Part shown: one piece after another, positions 5,812 through 6,774 of the stretch
Numbering within the stretch: position 1 is the stretch's first letter
Layout: every line of letters starts with the position of its first letter
Assembly: GCA_003643975.1 (NCBI GenBank)
Contig: QNAR01000095.1
Location: 1 to 6,774 of the forward strand
Direction: 5' to 3'
DNA: 6,774 bases
DNA from: Thermotogae bacterium
GTDB lineage: Bacteria > Thermotogota > Thermotogae > Petrotogales > Kosmotogaceae
The notes under the pieces: model-generated
What the model saw: the letters and a program-made list of their open reading frames with translations, nothing else
Told to the model about the DNA's origin: nothing
The model's database searches: none
Position numbers and translations under genes: made by a program

Positions 5812-6774
5812 TTATTCCTCGGTGTAGAGTAGATAGTACCTGAAGATTTGTGAAGGTTCCAAAACAACTCCTTTGACGTAAGGGTAAGTAACACAGTATT
5901 GCTTGGCCTGCCACAAAGGTACATAGGGTACGTCTATTGCGAGAACCTTTTGAACATCCTCATTAATCTCTGTTCTTATGTCTACATCAGATTCAGCTCT
6001 GGACTGTATCATCATGGTCTCTATGAGCGAATTTTCATAGAAAGCCCCCATGGATGCTGCACCAGATTTTGAAAGGAAGGGCCATAGATAGTCGTCAGGA
6101 TCGAGGTAGTCAGGATACCAGCCGAGCAGGAAGGCACCCATGTAGCCGTTTATGAAATAATCGATGTATGTTGCCCATTCTGCGTACTTGATATCTACTT
6201 TGATCATGCCAGTTTCCTCGATAGCTTCTTTCAATACCTGAACAACGTCGGCTTCTGTTGACCCGTAATGGCTTGGTGTGTACCAGAGTTCTATTTCGAG
6301 AGGATTGTCTTCGGAATAACCTTCTTTTCTGAGCAATTCTTTTGCCTTTTCGAGATCTCTCTCAGGCATCACATCAAGGTGGCTCCACATGCCAATGGGA
6401 ACCAGTGTGTAGAGAGGTTCTACTGTTCCCGCGAATACATCGTCCACAATATAGCTTCTATCAACGGCATAAGCAATGGCTTTTCTGATATTGACGTTGT
6501 TATACGGCGGCATTTGCACATTGAAAACAAGTTCCCTTATAGCGGGGCTTTGGCCTTCATAAACAACGTATCTGGGATCGCTCTTGATTATGAGCAAATC
6601 ACGGGGATCTAAAGTTCTGTAAGCTACATCGATTTCTCCGCTTTCGAGGGCAAGTCTCAATGTACTTGCATTCTGGTAGAACCTTATTACGATGGTATCC
6701 GTTTTTGGCTTGGGCCCAAAATAATCAGGGTTAGTCTTCAGGATCAGCTGAACGTCTCTCTCCCAGTCAGCGAT
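5812..6774 (-). CDS. Extracellular substrate-binding protein, family 5 (DppA/OppA-like), C-terminal part; 5' end outside the window
   Basis: This is the ligand-capturing subunit of the importer. The frame stays open to the window edge, and the first 38 codons (starting IADWERDVQLILKTNPDYFG) are in frame with the rest. About 320 residues are visible, out of roughly 500-600 usual for the family. The N-terminal signal or lipoprotein peptide is not visible. Family hallmarks are the YFGPKPKTDTIVIRF segment, LESGEIDVAY, the NNVNIRKAIAYAVDRSYIV region (typical of SBP_bac_5 proteins), and GWYPDYLDPDDYLWPF near the middle of the visible part. The C-terminus ends in LLYTEE. A TTG at 6660 could be mistaken for a start, but the conserved sequence continues upstream of it. 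As first gene of the operon its promoter lies outside the window. Substrate may be peptides or, in Thermotogota-type relatives, oligosaccharides; the sequence alone does not decide. Confidence 0.93.
   Translation of the reverse strand: MADWERDVQLILKTNPDYFGPKPKTDTIVIRFYQNASTLRLALESGEIDVAYRTLDPRDLLIIKSDPRYVVYEGQSPAIRELVFNVQMPPYNNVNIRKAIAYAVDRSYIVDDVFAGTVEPLYTLVPIGMWSHLDVMPERDLEKAKELLRKEGYSEDNPLEIELWYTPSHYGSTEADVVQVLKEAIEETGMIKVDIKYAEWATYIDYFINGYMGAFLLGWYPDYLDPDDYLWPFLSKSGAASMGAFYENSLIETMMIQSRAESDVDIRTEINEDVQKVLAIDVPYVPLWQAKQYCVTYPYVKGVVLEPSQIFRYYLLYTEE

Noticed and set aside
5616..5924. 102-aa - strand frame spanning the permease/binding-protein gap, and other small frames on both strands (for example 1680-1952 +, 6268-6612 +)
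   Set aside because: They overlap well-supported genes, have no convincing ribosome binding site or recognisable domain, and their translations look like out-of-frame readings of conserved genes.
6658..6660. TTG at 6660 as start of the binding-protein gene
   Set aside because: The frame continues open to the window edge with recognisable family sequence (YFGPKPKTDTIVIRF), so the gene starts outside the window.
1..6774. CRISPR array, insertion sequence, prophage or toxin-antitoxin module
   Set aside because: No spaced direct repeats, transposase motifs, terminal inverted repeats or small gene pairs were seen; the window is densely filled with housekeeping and transport genes.

Overview
The window looks like bacterial chromosomal core sequence with no sign of mobile DNA. 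It holds the 3' part of an RNase P RNA gene (rnpB), a YgiQ-type radical SAM protein gene on the + strand, and a convergent five-gene Opp/Dpp-type ABC importer operon on the - strand. The fifth gene, the substrate-binding protein, runs off the right edge. The RNase P RNA is bacterial type A, GC-rich and tightly paired, while the protein genes are AT-richer. That contrast, strong AGGAGGTGAT-like ribosome binding sites, GTG starts and the MLD D-loop in the second ATPase suggest a thermophilic or thermophile-derived lineage such as Thermotogota (Kosmotoga/Mesotoga-like). This placement is an inference from sequence style, not from a search.

Layout: 1 to about 183 is the last part of rnpB (+), from the conserved AGAGCTCACC element through P12, P13/P14, the CCA-binding GGU motif, P18 and the universally conserved 3' segment. 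ygiQ (+) follows and is best started at GTG 214, not at the ATG at 118, which lies inside the P18 hairpin of RNase P RNA. ygiQ ends at 1911, where its stop codon overlaps the stop of the last transporter gene in the shared tetranucleotide TTAA. A perfect 10-bp hairpin just inside the 3' end of ygiQ is placed to terminate the leftward operon.

Leftward operon (read right to left): substrate-binding protein (partial, 6774 to 5812), a 65-nt gap with a strong hairpin, permease B (5746 to 4739), permease C (4729 to 3854), ATPase D (3847 to 2885), ATPase F (2888 to 1908). The last four genes are separated by 9 nt, separated by 6 nt, or overlap by 4 nt. Ribosome binding sites are embedded in the preceding stop codons, so translation is probably coupled. 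The binding protein captures the ligand outside the membrane, B and C form the channel, and D and F hydrolyse ATP. The family imports peptides, but in Thermotogota members of the same family also import oligosaccharides, so the substrate cannot be read from this window.

I found no credible undescribed system. The points worth a second look are the rnpB/ygiQ start-codon trap, the extra cysteine cluster of YgiQ, the coding-embedded terminator with overlapping stops, the hairpin between the binding protein and permease genes, and an unusual residue after the Walker B glutamate in ATPase F. Apart from the hairpin gap and the short ygiQ leader, essentially every base is coding or structural RNA, and no gene-free stretch exceeds 300 bases.
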